Notes: generated by a model not told the origin, from the letters alone. A stretch of DNA of 64,000 nt from Sphingomonas sp. GC_Shp_5 (GCF_026540855.1 NZ_JALNUP010000003.1:147909-211908); one strand, 5' to 3'; counted from the first letter of the stretch, positions 37,101 to 46,021 are shown. Made by a program: numbers and translations.

Positions 37101-37296
37101 CGGCCGCACCACCGCGAGCTTCGGCAGCGGCACCGCCTTCACCCTTGATCCCGAAGCGCGCGACAGCGGCTGGACCGGCAAGGTTCGCGCGATCACCGGC
37201 ACCACCGAGGTCCGCCTGAGCGGCGAAGTCGGTGCCGAGCAACGGCTTGGCGACGTCGCGCTCTCCGCGCGCGCCGCGCTCCAGTTCGCCTTTTAG
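34153..37296 (+). CDS. Classical (type Va) autotransporter
   Basis: A 1047-residue surface protein that secretes its own passenger. The signal peptide ends at SASAQ (about residue 22). The passenger (to about 690) is rich in Gly, Ala and Thr repeats such as NSGEITVEGNDSAGI, predicted to form a right-handed beta-helix; it includes a calcium-loop-like DTDKDGDLDG near residue 120. A helical linker and a 12-strand barrel (about 775-1047) end in ALQFAF. The start is GTG, preceded by AAAGGGG. No protease triad was recognised, so adhesion or biofilm is the likelier role. A perfect hairpin follows the gene. Confidence 0.85.
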   Translation: MYRLLLTSTATLAMVAASSASAQTVIDTKRTTAVRTSTIKNGAADAINITAAGSVVPTNGTAVTIDSNNNLANAGTIQVSDANGATGILAQANVRGDITNSGKIIVDEGYTPTDTDKDGDLDGAFAQGAGRTGIRTAGLFTGTITNSGEITVEGNDSAGIYLGGALTGAFVHSGKTSVIGDRAVGVRTGAVSGNVSLGGSITAVGRDAVAARIDGNVGGALLVEGLIGASGYRYSTPPADVSKLDADDLLQGGSALIVAGDVAGGITLSGATGKSADVIAYGAAPAFQIGAADRSVAIGAVAGKTPAVGLAIDGKVTGSGVYSGIAATGLAIGGLGGAVTIAGGVSVGGTVQATANGASATAIRFGAGASTPELRVTGTVSATGGGTAAMQTTAVLIDTGAAVATIRNAGSITATASGGAAIAILDRTGGVTLVENSGAISAKGGDTTRAAAIDLSANTSGATVRQTAATGGTAPAITGAIRFGAGSDRLDLQAGAVSGDVVFGAGNNRMDMSGASTFAGTTTFGSGADTIAIGGTAVFGGTADFAGGGADLLAISGKGVFAGKLANTGNLAVTVAAGGGTFAASGGTAIGSLTLGDGSILSVALDKANPTANLIQVGGATTIGANSQLALRVAGGADVAGRYVVLQSGTLSGAQNLTLSTTAVPFLYKGTLVAGAANAITVDVVRKARAELGLNRAATSAFDAVDTAIGSDAKLAAAIRGIYDGADFRAAINQMLPNYSGGLFESVTLASRTAASPLREPAGEFTEEGNWGFWLTPVGWDASKADRSTTSYDVHGWGISSGLERKTTAGNIGVSFAYLSGRDSEGLAVNRVKHSQYELAGFWRGHWGGFAAQARGSAAFVSFDSTRQFDGVLGTETVQRRAAADWNGMLYSGSGSVSYEQAVGQFSLRPVIAIDYYKLNEDAYREQGGGTGYDLTVRKRSSDELAVTASLAAGINFGGGDRYAQWSRIELEGGRREHVAGALGRTTASFGSGTAFTLDPEARDSGWTGKVRAITGTTEVRLSGEVGAEQRLGDVALSARAALQFAF

Positions 37297-37336
37297 GCGA
37301 AGCGCGCATGCGACACCCCGGCATGCGCGACATTGG

Positions 37337-37367
37337 GGAGCTCCACCCTGCCCCTGGGTGGAGCTCC
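37337..37367 (+). terminator. Strong hairpin terminator after the autotransporter
   Basis: A perfect 12-bp stem, GGAGCTCCACCC (37337-37348) and GGGTGGAGCTCC (37356-37367), with a 7-base loop and a following TTCTCTC. It lies 40 bases past the autotransporter stop and before the chosen start of the sigma factor, which argues against the longer sigma-factor frame beginning at 37308. Confidence 0.7.
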
Positions 37368-37430
37368 TTCTCTCGCCGCGGCGTTTCGGCTAGACGGTTC
37401 GCTCCCCTTTCCATTGAACCGGTCAACCGC

Positions 37431-37946
37431 ATGCCGCCCCCCGGATCTCCCACAGGGATCGAGGCCGTCTACCTCGCCAATCGCGACAAGCTGGTCCGTT
37501 TCCTGCTCGCGCGCGGCGCGGGCGATGCGGCCGAGGATCTCGTGCATGAAGTGTGGCTCAAGGTCGCGAAGCGGCTCGATGGCCCGATCGGCAACCCGCT
37601 CGCCTATCTGTACCGGGCTGCCGACACCGCCATGATCGACCGCTATCGCGCGCGCCGCCAGGCCGAGCGGCGCGACCACGACTGGTTGGACGGACAAGGC
37701 GAGGCGAACGAGGCGGCCGCTCCAACACCTGATCGCATCGTCGCGGCGCGGCAGGCGGCGGCCCAGGTCGATGCGACCCTCGCCGCGCTGCCCCCGCGGG
37801 CCGCATCGATCTTCCGCCGGTCGCGCATCGACGGAGTGCCGCAGCGGCAGATCGCCGCGGAGATGGGGATCAGCCTCAGCACGGTCGAAGCCGATCTGCG
37901 CGCCGCCTGCCGCGCCGTCCTGGACCTCAAGGAACGCCTGCGATGA
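37431..37946 (+). CDS. ECF RNA polymerase sigma factor (FecI-like)
   Basis: A sigma factor of about 171 residues. Region 2 reads AVYLANRDKLVRFLLARG with AEDLVHEVWLKV and PLAYLYRAADTAMIDRYRARR; region 4 reads LPPRAASIFRRSRIDGVPQRQIAAEMGISLSTVEADL. It directs RNA polymerase to the promoters of its receptor system. The ATG at 37431 is preferred since the upstream extension covers a terminator hairpin. Its stop overlaps the FecR start (ATGA). Confidence 0.88.
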   Translation: MPPPGSPTGIEAVYLANRDKLVRFLLARGAGDAAEDLVHEVWLKVAKRLDGPIGNPLAYLYRAADTAMIDRYRARRQAERRDHDWLDGQGEANEAAAPTPDRIVAARQAAAQVDATLAALPPRAASIFRRSRIDGVPQRQIAAEMGISLSTVEADLRAACRAVLDLKERLR

Positions 37947-38905
37947 CCGACCAGCGTATCGACGAGGAAGCGCTCGGATGGGCGCTTCGCATGGCCGAGC
38001 CCGATGCCGATTGGGACGCCTTCACCCAATGGCTCGAGGGTGATGCCACGCGTGCCGAGCGTTACGATCGCGCGGCGGTCGCGATGCTTGACCTAGACGG
38101 TCTGCTCGCGGTGGAGGCGCAGACCCTCACCCCGGCGCCAGAGCCGGTCATTGCGGCGACCGCCCGTGGCTTGGCTCCTGCCGCTGCGCAGCGACACGGC
38201 CGGCGCTGGACGCTCTGGCTGGGCGCCGCTGTCGCCGCCACCGTGACGGCCGCGGTCGGGCTGAGAGTCTGGACCGAGATGCCGCGCCCTTATGCGATCG
38301 AGACCGCTAACGGCGAGCAGCGGACGGTCGCGCTGGCCGATGGCAGCAGCATCGTGCTCGCTGGCGGCACACGAGTGCGGCTTGACCGCGCTGATGCGCG
38401 GACCGCGTCGCTGGAGCGCGGCGAGGCACTGTTCCGGGTCCGCCACGACGTGCGGCATCCGTTCACCGTCGCCGCCGGCGATCTCCGTCTCGTCGATCTC
38501 GGCACGCTGTTCGACGTCAAGGCGACCGGCACCCGGACCGTCGTCGGTGTTGCCGAGGGCGCGGTGATGGTCGATCCCGATGGCGCCCGACTCCGGCTCG
38601 ATCCCGGCCAGGCGGTGATCGCCACGGGCTCGTCGCTGCAACGCACCACCGTCGAACCGGCGGCGGTCGGCGGCTGGCGTGACGGCCGCCTGGCGTATGA
38701 CGACGCGCCGCTAGCCGAGGTGGCAGCCGATCTCTCCCGGCAACTCGGCCGACGGGTCGTCGCCAGCCCAGCGGTCGCCACGCGTACCTTCCACGGCACG
38801 CTCGATGTCAGCACGATCAGGGACCGGCCGGCGCTGCTCGGGCAGCTGCTCGGCGTCGCCGTCCAGCAGCAGGCCGGTGGCTGGATCCTGGACGCCGCAC
38901 CGTGA
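37943..38905 (+). CDS. FecR-like anti-sigma / signal-transfer protein
   Basis: A 320-residue inner-membrane regulator. The N-terminal cytoplasmic part (DUF4880-like, with EEALGWALRMAEPDADWDAFTQWL) binds the sigma factor. One membrane helix lies at about residues 90-108, followed by the periplasmic FecR domain with RTVALADGSSIVLAGGTRVRL and a C-terminal part that would contact the receptor's STN domain. Start and stop overlap both neighbours by 4 bases, a tightly coupled FecI-FecR-receptor operon. Confidence 0.9.
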   Translation: MTDQRIDEEALGWALRMAEPDADWDAFTQWLEGDATRAERYDRAAVAMLDLDGLLAVEAQTLTPAPEPVIAATARGLAPAAAQRHGRRWTLWLGAAVAATVTAAVGLRVWTEMPRPYAIETANGEQRTVALADGSSIVLAGGTRVRLDRADARTASLERGEALFRVRHDVRHPFTVAAGDLRLVDLGTLFDVKATGTRTVVGVAEGAVMVDPDGARLRLDPGQAVIATGSSLQRTTVEPAAVGGWRDGRLAYDDAPLAEVAADLSRQLGRRVVASPAVATRTFHGTLDVSTIRDRPALLGQLLGVAVQQQAGGWILDAAP

Positions 38906-41310
38906 CACCCATGCGCGCCGTCGCGGCGGCGGCGGCGGTGATGATCCTCGCGTCTACAGCGCCGGCGGCCGCCGAGACGGTGGCGATCGATCTGCCGGCC
39001 GGCACCGTCGGCCAGCAGGTGACCGCGCTCGGCCGTCTGGCGAAGGCAAGCGTGGTCGTGCCCGATGCGCGGCTATGGGCTCAGCGGGTACCCGCGCTGA
39101 AAGGTCGCCTGCCCCCGTCGGCTGCGCTGGCGCTGATCGCGCGGCGGGCGCACGCGCGGGTCGTCGATCTCGGTCACGCCGCGTGGCGGCTGGAGCCCGA
39201 ACGGACGACGGCGAGCAAGCCAAGGCCGGTACTTGCGGCGCGCACCGTTCCACCACCCAGCGTCTCTCCTGCCGCGGACATCATCGTCGTCGCCAGCAAA
39301 CGGGATCTCACCCGCGATCATGTCGCCGGTCAGCTCTCCCAAATCAGCGGCAGCGATCTCGAGTTTGGCGGCGCGGGCGGCACCGAGCGCCTCGCCGACC
39401 GGCTGACCAGCGTCGCCTCGACGTATCTGGGCGCCGGGCGCAACAAGCTGTTCATCCGCGGCATCGCCGATTCGAGCTTCACCGGGCCCACCCAGGCCAC
39501 CGTCGGCCAATATTTCGGCGACCTGCGCCTCAGCTACAACGCACCCGATCCCGACCTGCGCCTAGCCGACCTTGCCGCGGTGGAGGTGCTGGAAGGGCCG
39601 CAGGGCACCCTCTATGGCGCCGGCTCGCTCGGTGGCCTGATCCGGCTCGTGCCCAACCCGCCTGATCCGTCGCGGCTCAGCGGCTCCGCCGTGCTCGGGG
39701 GATCGGCAACCACCCATGGCGCGCCGGGCGCGGACGCGCAGTTGGTGGCCAACGTCCCACTCGTCGCCGATCGCCTCGCCGTCCGTCTCGTCGCCAATGT
39801 CGCGTCGGAAGGTGGCTATATTGACAAGCCGCTGCTCGACCGCACCGACGTCAACCGCACCCGGATCGAGGGCGGTCGTGCCGCGGCGCATTGGGACCTC
39901 GCGCCCGAATGGAGCGTCGAGCTGATCGGCATTGGCCAGCGCATCCGTGGCGCCGACAGCCAATATGCCGATCGCGACGGCCGCCCGCTCAGCCGCTCGG
40001 CGCCGGTCACCGAAGGGTTCAGCGCCGATTTCGGCCAGGCGCAGCTCGTGCTCGCCGGCGCGATCGGCGCGGTGCACGTCCGCTCGACCAGCGGGGTGAC
40101 GGCGCACGATCTGATGGAGCGCTACGACGCGACCGCGCCGAACGAGCCGGTGCGCTTGTTCGCTCAGGCCAATCGCACCCGCATGCAGGCTAATGAGACG
40201 CGAATCTGGTCTTCGCGGCCTGACGGCTCGGGCTGGCTTGCCGGCTTTAGCTACATCCACAATCGGTCGCGCCTGACCCGGCTGTTCGGCGCGCCGGGTG
40301 CGCTGGAGCCCACCACCGGCGTCGTCAACGGCATTGCCGAAACCACGCTCTACGGCGAAGGCAGCCTGCGGCTGCTGCCTGGCCTGCTGACCACCGGCGG
40401 GCTGCGAGTCACCCGCTCCGTGCTCGACGGCGAAGGCGAGGATGTCGACCAGCGTATCGCGCTCGCGCAACTGGCAGTCACTGCCCAGCGCGCGCAGACG
40501 ATCGTGCTGCCATCGGCGGCCGCGCTCGTCGACCTGACCCGGCAGGTCCAGCTTTTCGCGCGCTACCAGCAAGGCTTTCGCCCCGGCGGCCTTGCCATCG
40601 AAAGCGACTTCGTGCGCCGCTTCCGCAACGATCGCGTTGCCACCATCGAGGCCGGGCTTCGCACCCGCGGCACCGGCCGCGTCGACGGCACCCTGACGCT
40701 GGCGCACACCGCCTGGCGCGACATCCAGGCGGATTTCATCGACGCGTCCGGCCTTCCCAGCACCGCCAATATCGGCGACGGCCAACTCTGGACGATCGAA
40801 GGCACGGCCGGCGCGCGCCTCGGAAAGGGGCTGCGATTGGAGACCTCCGTGTCGTACAACGACGGGCGCATCGACGACCCCTCGACGGCGCGCCTGTTCG
40901 ACCTTGTCGGCAGCGCAGCAGCGCTCGATCCCCTCGCCACCCGCGCCCAGATCCTCGCACGGCTGAGCCAGATCCCCAACATCGCCCGTGTCACGGCGCG
41001 CGCCGGCGCCACCTACGGGCGCCAGCTCGGCGGTTCGACGACGCTCAAGATCGACGGCTGGGTCCGCTATGTCGGATCATCGCGGCTCGGCGTTGGCCCG
41101 GTGCTCGGCCAGAGCCAGGGCAGCTATCTCGACAGCGCTCTCACTGCTCGCCTCGGACTGGGCGCGATGGGCCTCACCGCCAGCCTCACCAACTTGGCCG
41201 ACGTGCGCGGCAATCGTTTCGCGCTGGGTACGCCGTTCACCACCGGGCGCGATCAGGTAACGCCGCTGCGACCCAGAACGTTGAGGATCGGGCTCGACGC
41301 GGCATTCTGA
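38902..41310 (+). CDS. FecA-type TonB-dependent receptor with STN signalling domain
   Basis: An 802-residue transducing outer-membrane receptor. After the signal peptide (cleavage near AAAET) comes a secretin/TonB short N-domain (STN, about 28-98) that passes the ligand signal to FecR, then a TonB-box-like DIIVVASKRDL, a plug with RLADRLTSVASTYLGAG and VLEGPQGTLYGAGSLGG, and a barrel ending LRIGLDAAF. Ligand binding would release the sigma factor and raise receptor expression. The start is GTG at 38902 or ATG at 38911. No siderophore genes lie nearby, so iron-chelate versus other ligands is open. Confidence 0.88.
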   Translation: MTPMRAVAAAAAVMILASTAPAAAETVAIDLPAGTVGQQVTALGRLAKASVVVPDARLWAQRVPALKGRLPPSAALALIARRAHARVVDLGHAAWRLEPERTTASKPRPVLAARTVPPPSVSPAADIIVVASKRDLTRDHVAGQLSQISGSDLEFGGAGGTERLADRLTSVASTYLGAGRNKLFIRGIADSSFTGPTQATVGQYFGDLRLSYNAPDPDLRLADLAAVEVLEGPQGTLYGAGSLGGLIRLVPNPPDPSRLSGSAVLGGSATTHGAPGADAQLVANVPLVADRLAVRLVANVASEGGYIDKPLLDRTDVNRTRIEGGRAAAHWDLAPEWSVELIGIGQRIRGADSQYADRDGRPLSRSAPVTEGFSADFGQAQLVLAGAIGAVHVRSTSGVTAHDLMERYDATAPNEPVRLFAQANRTRMQANETRIWSSRPDGSGWLAGFSYIHNRSRLTRLFGAPGALEPTTGVVNGIAETTLYGEGSLRLLPGLLTTGGLRVTRSVLDGEGEDVDQRIALAQLAVTAQRAQTIVLPSAAALVDLTRQVQLFARYQQGFRPGGLAIESDFVRRFRNDRVATIEAGLRTRGTGRVDGTLTLAHTAWRDIQADFIDASGLPSTANIGDGQLWTIEGTAGARLGKGLRLETSVSYNDGRIDDPSTARLFDLVGSAAALDPLATRAQILARLSQIPNIARVTARAGATYGRQLGGSTTLKIDGWVRYVGSSRLGVGPVLGQSQGSYLDSALTARLGLGAMGLTASLTNLADVRGNRFALGTPFTTGRDQVTPLRPRTLRIGLDAAF

Positions 41311-41530
41311 CGTGCCCCCAGGCACCGTCAGGTGAGGACGACCGCCTCGACGAGCACAGGGTTGCACGGCCGCCCTCAATGACAGGACGGAGCCACGTGC
41401 GCTGAACCTTGGCGCGATCTGGCTTGCGACCGAGCCAATAGCGCGTCCGCAACAAACTGGGGTGATGTGATGCGCTATCGCCCTGCAGTCGATGGGCGAT
41501 CATCGTTGATCGTGAGCCCGAAGGTGTGCC

Positions 41531-41926
41531 TCAACGCTCCCCGGCGCGTCGCATCGGCATGGCATCGATGATCTCTTCCAGTTGCGCGCCCTGCAGGGGC
41601 GTGGCGCTGCGCAGCTTTTCGCCCCCGTCCTTGCCGATAAGGATCGCCGTGAACCCGGTCGAGGGAAGGCGATACTTCTTCCGGAGCACCTGCACCTTGT
41701 CGGTGGCACCGCTGATCTTGTTGCCGATGACCTCGACGATGCTGAGATCTCGATCATCGGCCTTGGTTCGCCAGGCCGCGAGGATCTTGCGCTGCTGGGC
41801 AAGTGCTGGATCCTGTGCGGTCGTTGCACTGATCAGCAGCACACGCCGCTGCCATTTCAATGCGGCAACGTCGGCAGGAGCAGTTGCGGTCAGCGACGCC
41901 ATCGCCAGCAAGATCAGGGGAGTCAT
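41531..41926 (-). CDS. DUF4174 domain secreted protein
   Basis: A protein of about 131 residues with a signal peptide (MTPLILLAMASLTATAPADV) and the DUF4174 pattern: LKWQRRVLLISATTAQDPALAQQRKIL, DRDLSIVEVIG and TAILIGKDGGEKLRSATPL. The fold resembles thioredoxin-like domains but has no CxxC. Its function is unknown. The ATG at 41926 gives the signal peptide at the N-terminus, though its ribosome-binding site is weak; a longer frame starts at 41995. About 220 bases without a gene separate it from the receptor. Confidence 0.7.
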   Translation of the reverse strand: MTPLILLAMASLTATAPADVAALKWQRRVLLISATTAQDPALAQQRKILAAWRTKADDRDLSIVEVIGNKISGATDKVQVLRKKYRLPSTGFTAILIGKDGGEKLRSATPLQGAQLEEIIDAMPMRRAGER

Positions 41927-42047
41927 GCGATCAAAACGTGCCAGCCGATGGGCCGTTCCGCTGCTCTGTAGACTCCGTTTGCTTGGCCCCGGCAACCTTC
42001 ACGCGCCGCGAATGTTACACCGCAGGATGCGTTAAGGAGCTGAATTC

Positions 42048-43043
42048 ATGACAGAAACTTCATCATCGCTGGTCAATCGGCGAGCGCTCATGATGGCGGC
42101 CGGTGCGGTCGGGGCGATGGCGGCCCCGTCGGTGCTGAAAGCGCAGGTTCCGGCCAATCCGCCGAGCGCCGGGCCGATCCGAGCCGGCCGCGACACCAAG
42201 CTGGACGGCAAGGTCGCGTTCGTGACCGGGGCGGCGCGCGGCATCGGGCGCGCGATCGCGGTCGAGCTCGCCGCCAATGGCGCAGACGTCGCGATCTTCG
42301 ATATCGCCGGCTATGTCTCGCCCGCCTCCAACGCCAAGCCGGCAACGCCCGCCGATCTTGCCGAGACCAAGCGGCAGATCGAGGGGCTCGGTCGGCGCTG
42401 CCTCGCCATCAAGGGTGATATCCGTAAGATAGCGCAGCTGCGCGCCGCGCACGACCGGGTCGTTGCCGAGCTCGGCCGGATCGACATCGTCGTCGCCGAT
42501 GCTGCGATCCAGCGCTGGAAGAGCATCCTCGAGATGGAGGATTCCGACTGGTACGATGTCATCGACAACAATGTGAACGGCACCGCCAACACCGTGCGGG
42601 CGTTCGCCCCCACCCTGTGCGCGCAAAAGTCAGGCCGGATCATTCTGATCTCGTCGATGCAGGGCAAGCACGGCACCGCCGGCGCCGCCTCCTACTCGGC
42701 CTCCAAACACGCGATCATCGGCCTGATGAAATCGGCCGCGGAAGAGTTCGGCAAGCATCAGGTCACCGTCAATTGCATCCTGCCGGGGCTAATCGACACC
42801 GCGCTCACCCGTTACCCCGAGCGCTGGAGCCACGTCATCGGCGAGACCGAGGACAATCCGCCCAAGAACCCTACCGAGGCGGAAACCTGGAACAACCGTG
42901 CGCCCCGCGTGCCGCTGCATGTCGCCTGGCTCAAGCCCGAGGACGTGTCGCCGATGGCGGTGTTCCTCGCCTCAGACGCATCGGCGATGTGCAGCGGCGC
43001 CAATTTCGAGGTGACCGGCGGCGACAGCGCGCAGGACGTGTGA
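42048..43043 (+). CDS. Tat-exported short-chain dehydrogenase/reductase
   Basis: A 331-residue SDR oxidoreductase. The cofactor motif TGAARGIG (60-67), S203 in ILISSMQG and the catalytic pair Y216/K220 in ASYSASKHA are complete. The protein begins with a twin-arginine signal (NRRALMMAAGAVGAMAAPS), so it should be folded with its NAD(P) and exported, which is unusual for SDR enzymes. The gap to the molybdenum-enzyme gene is about 50 bases, suggesting an operon that oxidises an alcohol to an aldehyde and then an acid. The substrate is unknown. Confidence 0.85.
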   Translation: MTETSSSLVNRRALMMAAGAVGAMAAPSVLKAQVPANPPSAGPIRAGRDTKLDGKVAFVTGAARGIGRAIAVELAANGADVAIFDIAGYVSPASNAKPATPADLAETKRQIEGLGRRCLAIKGDIRKIAQLRAAHDRVVAELGRIDIVVADAAIQRWKSILEMEDSDWYDVIDNNVNGTANTVRAFAPTLCAQKSGRIILISSMQGKHGTAGAASYSASKHAIIGLMKSAAEEFGKHQVTVNCILPGLIDTALTRYPERWSHVIGETEDNPPKNPTEAETWNNRAPRVPLHVAWLKPEDVSPMAVFLASDASAMCSGANFEVTGGDSAQDV

Positions 43044-43092
43044 GCGATCGCACGGGACCTCCAATAGCCCGGTGAGTTGAGAAGGGATGAGC

Positions 43093-45261
43093 ATGGACGG
43101 CCAGCACGCTTCCGATAATGCCGACAAGACCGGCCATGCGGCGCTCGGCGATCCGCACGTGCGGATCGACGGGCCCGCCAAGGTCTGCGGTACCGCGGAT
43201 TTCCCGGGCGACATCCACCCGCGCGACCTCGCTTATGGCGTGCTCGTCACCAGTCCGATGGCGCGAGGCCGGATCGTGCGGATGGATACGTCAGCTGCCC
43301 TGCAAGGTCCGGGCGTGCTCGACATCCTCACCTACCGCAACGTCGGCAACGCCGTCGCGCCGGTCGGTCACATGATGGCCGATGGGTGGGCGAACAGCAC
43401 GCTGAGGCCCCTCGCCTCGCCACACATCCATTATGCCGGCCAGATCGTCGCGGTCGTCGTCGCTGAGACGCTGGAGGCGGCACAGGCGGCAGCGCTGGCG
43501 ATCCGCACCGGCTATGAAAGATCGCCGCACGTCGGCGAGCTCGGCGCCGCAGGCGCCACGTCGGAACCGCTCACCAGCCTGCGCAAGGGTTTTGAAGACC
43601 GCCACGCCGGCGATGCTGCCGGCGCGATCGCCGGGGCGGCGTCGACGGTCGAGGCAACCTATACCACGCCGATCCAGCATCATAACCCGATCGAGCTGCC
43701 GACCACGACCTGCGTCTGGCAGGGCGACATGCTGACCGTCTACGAGCCGACCCGGTTCGTCGGCGCCGCGCGCAACGGCCTTGCCGCGCAGCTCGGCATC
43801 GATCCGGCGCGGATCCGCGTCGTCGCCCATTTCATCGGCGGCCATTTCGGCTCGAAGCTGGCGCTGTCGCAGCATACCGCGCTGGCCGCCATCGCCGCGC
43901 GGCGGCTGCAGCGCCCGGTGCAGATCGCGGTCAGCCGCCGCGATGGCTTCACCATCGCCAATCACCGCACCGAGACGCACCATGCGATTCGGCTCGGTGC
44001 AAACGCCGGCGGTCGGTTCGTGGCACTGTCGCACACCGCAACGATGGCGACATCGCGCTTCGACGCCTTCGCCATGGAGGGCACCGACGTCAGCACCGCG
44101 TTTTACGCATGCCCAAACATCGCCGCCCAGGAGCGCGTCGCGCGAGTCGACCGCAACACCCCGGGGCCAATGCGCGCGCCGCCCGAGGTGCCTTATCTAT
44201 TCGCGCTGGAAAGCGCGGTCGACGAGCTTGCCCATGCGATGAGGATGGACCCGATCGAGCTGCGCCGCCGCAACGACACGCTGGTCGATCCCGTTACCGG
44301 CCACCCCTTCACTACCCGGCCGCTGATTCGCTGCCTCGACGCCGGCGCGGCGGCGTTCGGCTGGGCTGACCGTTCCGCCACGCCCGGCGCGACCCGCGAC
44401 GGGGCGTGGCTGATCGGCCATGGCGTTGCCGCCGCGGCGCGACCTGCCAAGATCGGCGCGGCGATCATTCGCGTCACCCAGGACATGGACGGCGCCGTGT
44501 GCGTCCAGACCGCGCATCACGAGATCGGCAACGGCCTCTACACGTTGCTGGCGATCACCGCTTCCGAGCGACTCGCGGTGCCGCTCGCCAAGGTAACGGT
44601 CGAACTCGGCGACACCGACTTGCCCGCCGCGGGGATATCGGGCGGCTCGTCGACGAGCACGACGCTGGTCAACGCCTTGGCCGAGGCGTGCCGCCAAATA
44701 CAGGCCCAGCCGGCGGACGCCGCCCGCCGCGTCGAGGTCGCCTTCACCCCGCCGGGCGCAGAACCATCGACGATCGACGAGTTGAAGAAGGGGCATCTCA
44801 AGCTGGTGAGCACGCCCAAGGGCAAGCTCGCCTGGAGCTTCGGCGCGCATTTCATCGAGGTCGGCGTCCATGCCGAGACCCGCGAGATCCGTGTCCGACG
44901 CCATGTCGGCGCATTCGCGGCAGGACGGATCCTCAACCCGCTGACCGCGCGCAACCAGATGCTGGGCGGCATGCTCTGGGGCCAGAGCGCGGCGCTGCTC
45001 GAGGAAACGATCGTTGATCCGGCAACCGGCGCCTACCTCAACCGCGACCTGGCCGACTATCTCGTGCCGACCGCGGCCGACCTTGGCGAGATGAGCCCGA
45101 TCATGGTCGATGATGACGATTCCGCGGTCAATCCGGAAGGCATCAAAGGCCTCGGCGAGATCGGCATCATCGGCGTCAACGCCGCGGTCGCCAACGCGGT
45201 GTTCAACGCGACCGGCCACCGCGTCCGCGATCTGCCGATCCGGCTCGAACAGCTGTTGTGA
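43093..45261 (+). CDS. Xanthine dehydrogenase-family molybdopterin-binding subunit (lone large subunit)
   Basis: A 722-residue large subunit of the aldehyde oxidase / xanthine dehydrogenase family (PaoC/YagR-like). The N-terminal ALGDPHVRIDGPAKVCGTADF and the C-terminal GIKGLGEIGIIG, containing the catalytic glutamate, are both present. Such enzymes hydroxylate aldehydes or heterocycles and normally need a 2Fe-2S and an FAD subunit; neither is in this window. The ATG at 43093 fits GAAGGG better than the ATG at 43087. It is probably cotranscribed with the upstream Tat-SDR. Confidence 0.88.
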   Translation: MDGQHASDNADKTGHAALGDPHVRIDGPAKVCGTADFPGDIHPRDLAYGVLVTSPMARGRIVRMDTSAALQGPGVLDILTYRNVGNAVAPVGHMMADGWANSTLRPLASPHIHYAGQIVAVVVAETLEAAQAAALAIRTGYERSPHVGELGAAGATSEPLTSLRKGFEDRHAGDAAGAIAGAASTVEATYTTPIQHHNPIELPTTTCVWQGDMLTVYEPTRFVGAARNGLAAQLGIDPARIRVVAHFIGGHFGSKLALSQHTALAAIAARRLQRPVQIAVSRRDGFTIANHRTETHHAIRLGANAGGRFVALSHTATMATSRFDAFAMEGTDVSTAFYACPNIAAQERVARVDRNTPGPMRAPPEVPYLFALESAVDELAHAMRMDPIELRRRNDTLVDPVTGHPFTTRPLIRCLDAGAAAFGWADRSATPGATRDGAWLIGHGVAAAARPAKIGAAIIRVTQDMDGAVCVQTAHHEIGNGLYTLLAITASERLAVPLAKVTVELGDTDLPAAGISGGSSTSTTLVNALAEACRQIQAQPADAARRVEVAFTPPGAEPSTIDELKKGHLKLVSTPKGKLAWSFGAHFIEVGVHAETREIRVRRHVGAFAAGRILNPLTARNQMLGGMLWGQSAALLEETIVDPATGAYLNRDLADYLVPTAADLGEMSPIMVDDDDSAVNPEGIKGLGEIGIIGVNAAVANAVFNATGHRVRDLPIRLEQLL

Positions 45262-45355
45262 TATCGTCCGGGGGCAGGCGATTGCCCCCTTGCCGCCCAG
45301 CATGTCCTGATCAAAGATTACTGCCGGCACAGCATCCATCAGGAGGATGAAATCG

Positions 45356-46021
45356 ATGCGCAAGCTAACCGGCGCAGCGTTTGTATCGCTGGACGGCGTG
45401 ATGCAGGCACCTGGAGGGCCTACCGAAGATCCAACCGGCAACTTCGATCAAGGCGGCTGGGTGTTCGGCATCGGCGACGATGTATTCGATCCGATATTGG
45501 GCGAGTTGTTCACCCCACCTTTCGCGCTACTGCTAGGGCGGCGAACGTACGATATCTTTGCAGCCTATTGGCCGTTCGTCGACGGTGATCTGGGCGGAAT
45601 GGGCGAGGCGATGACCGCTGCCGACAAGCATGTCGTGTCGCATGACGACCAGCCGCTCGACTGGGCCAACAGCTACCGGCTCAACGGCATTGCTGCCATC
45701 CAGGCACTCAAGGAGAGCGACGGCGCCGACCTGCTGATCCAGGGCTCGTCGACACTCTACCCGCCGCTCCTCGCCGCCGGGTTGATCGACGAGCTGGTGT
45801 TGATGACCTATCCAGTCGTGCTCGGGGCCGGCAAGCGGCTGTTCGGCAACGGCACGCCGCCAGGTGCCCTGCGGCTGCTCGAGCAGCAGGTCGGGACAAA
45901 AGGCGTCATGGTCACGCGCTGGGCGCCGGACGGGCCCATCCCGGCCGTCAATCATCCGCCGCCGAGAAGCAGCGCCTTCGAAGCTGAACGCCAGCGCCGG
46001 ATCGCCGAGAGAAGTTGGTGA
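45356..46021 (+). CDS. RibD C-terminal / dihydrofolate reductase-family protein
   Basis: A 221-residue cytoplasmic protein with the RibD-C fold: KLTGAAFVSLDGVMQAPGGPTED, LLLGRRTYDIFAAYWP, LLIQGSSTLYPPLL and PVVLGAGKRLFG. This group uses NADPH but its substrates are mostly unknown. The ATG at 45356 is chosen over one at 45347 because AGGAGG ends directly before the latter. It lies about 95 bases after the molybdenum-enzyme gene; cotranscription is possible. Confidence 0.85.
   Translation: MRKLTGAAFVSLDGVMQAPGGPTEDPTGNFDQGGWVFGIGDDVFDPILGELFTPPFALLLGRRTYDIFAAYWPFVDGDLGGMGEAMTAADKHVVSHDDQPLDWANSYRLNGIAAIQALKESDGADLLIQGSSTLYPPLLAAGLIDELVLMTYPVVLGAGKRLFGNGTPPGALRLLEQQVGTKGVMVTRWAPDGPIPAVNHPPPRSSAFEAERQRRIAERSW

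Noticed and set aside
33976..37242. 1088-codon open frame opposite the autotransporter
   Set aside because: Composed of Gly/Ala/Arg/Asp repeats mirrored from the repetitive passenger; no signal, no domain.
37308..37430. Upstream extension of the sigma factor
   Set aside because: It spans a strong terminator hairpin and has no ribosome-binding site; the ATG at 37431 fits the family N-terminus.
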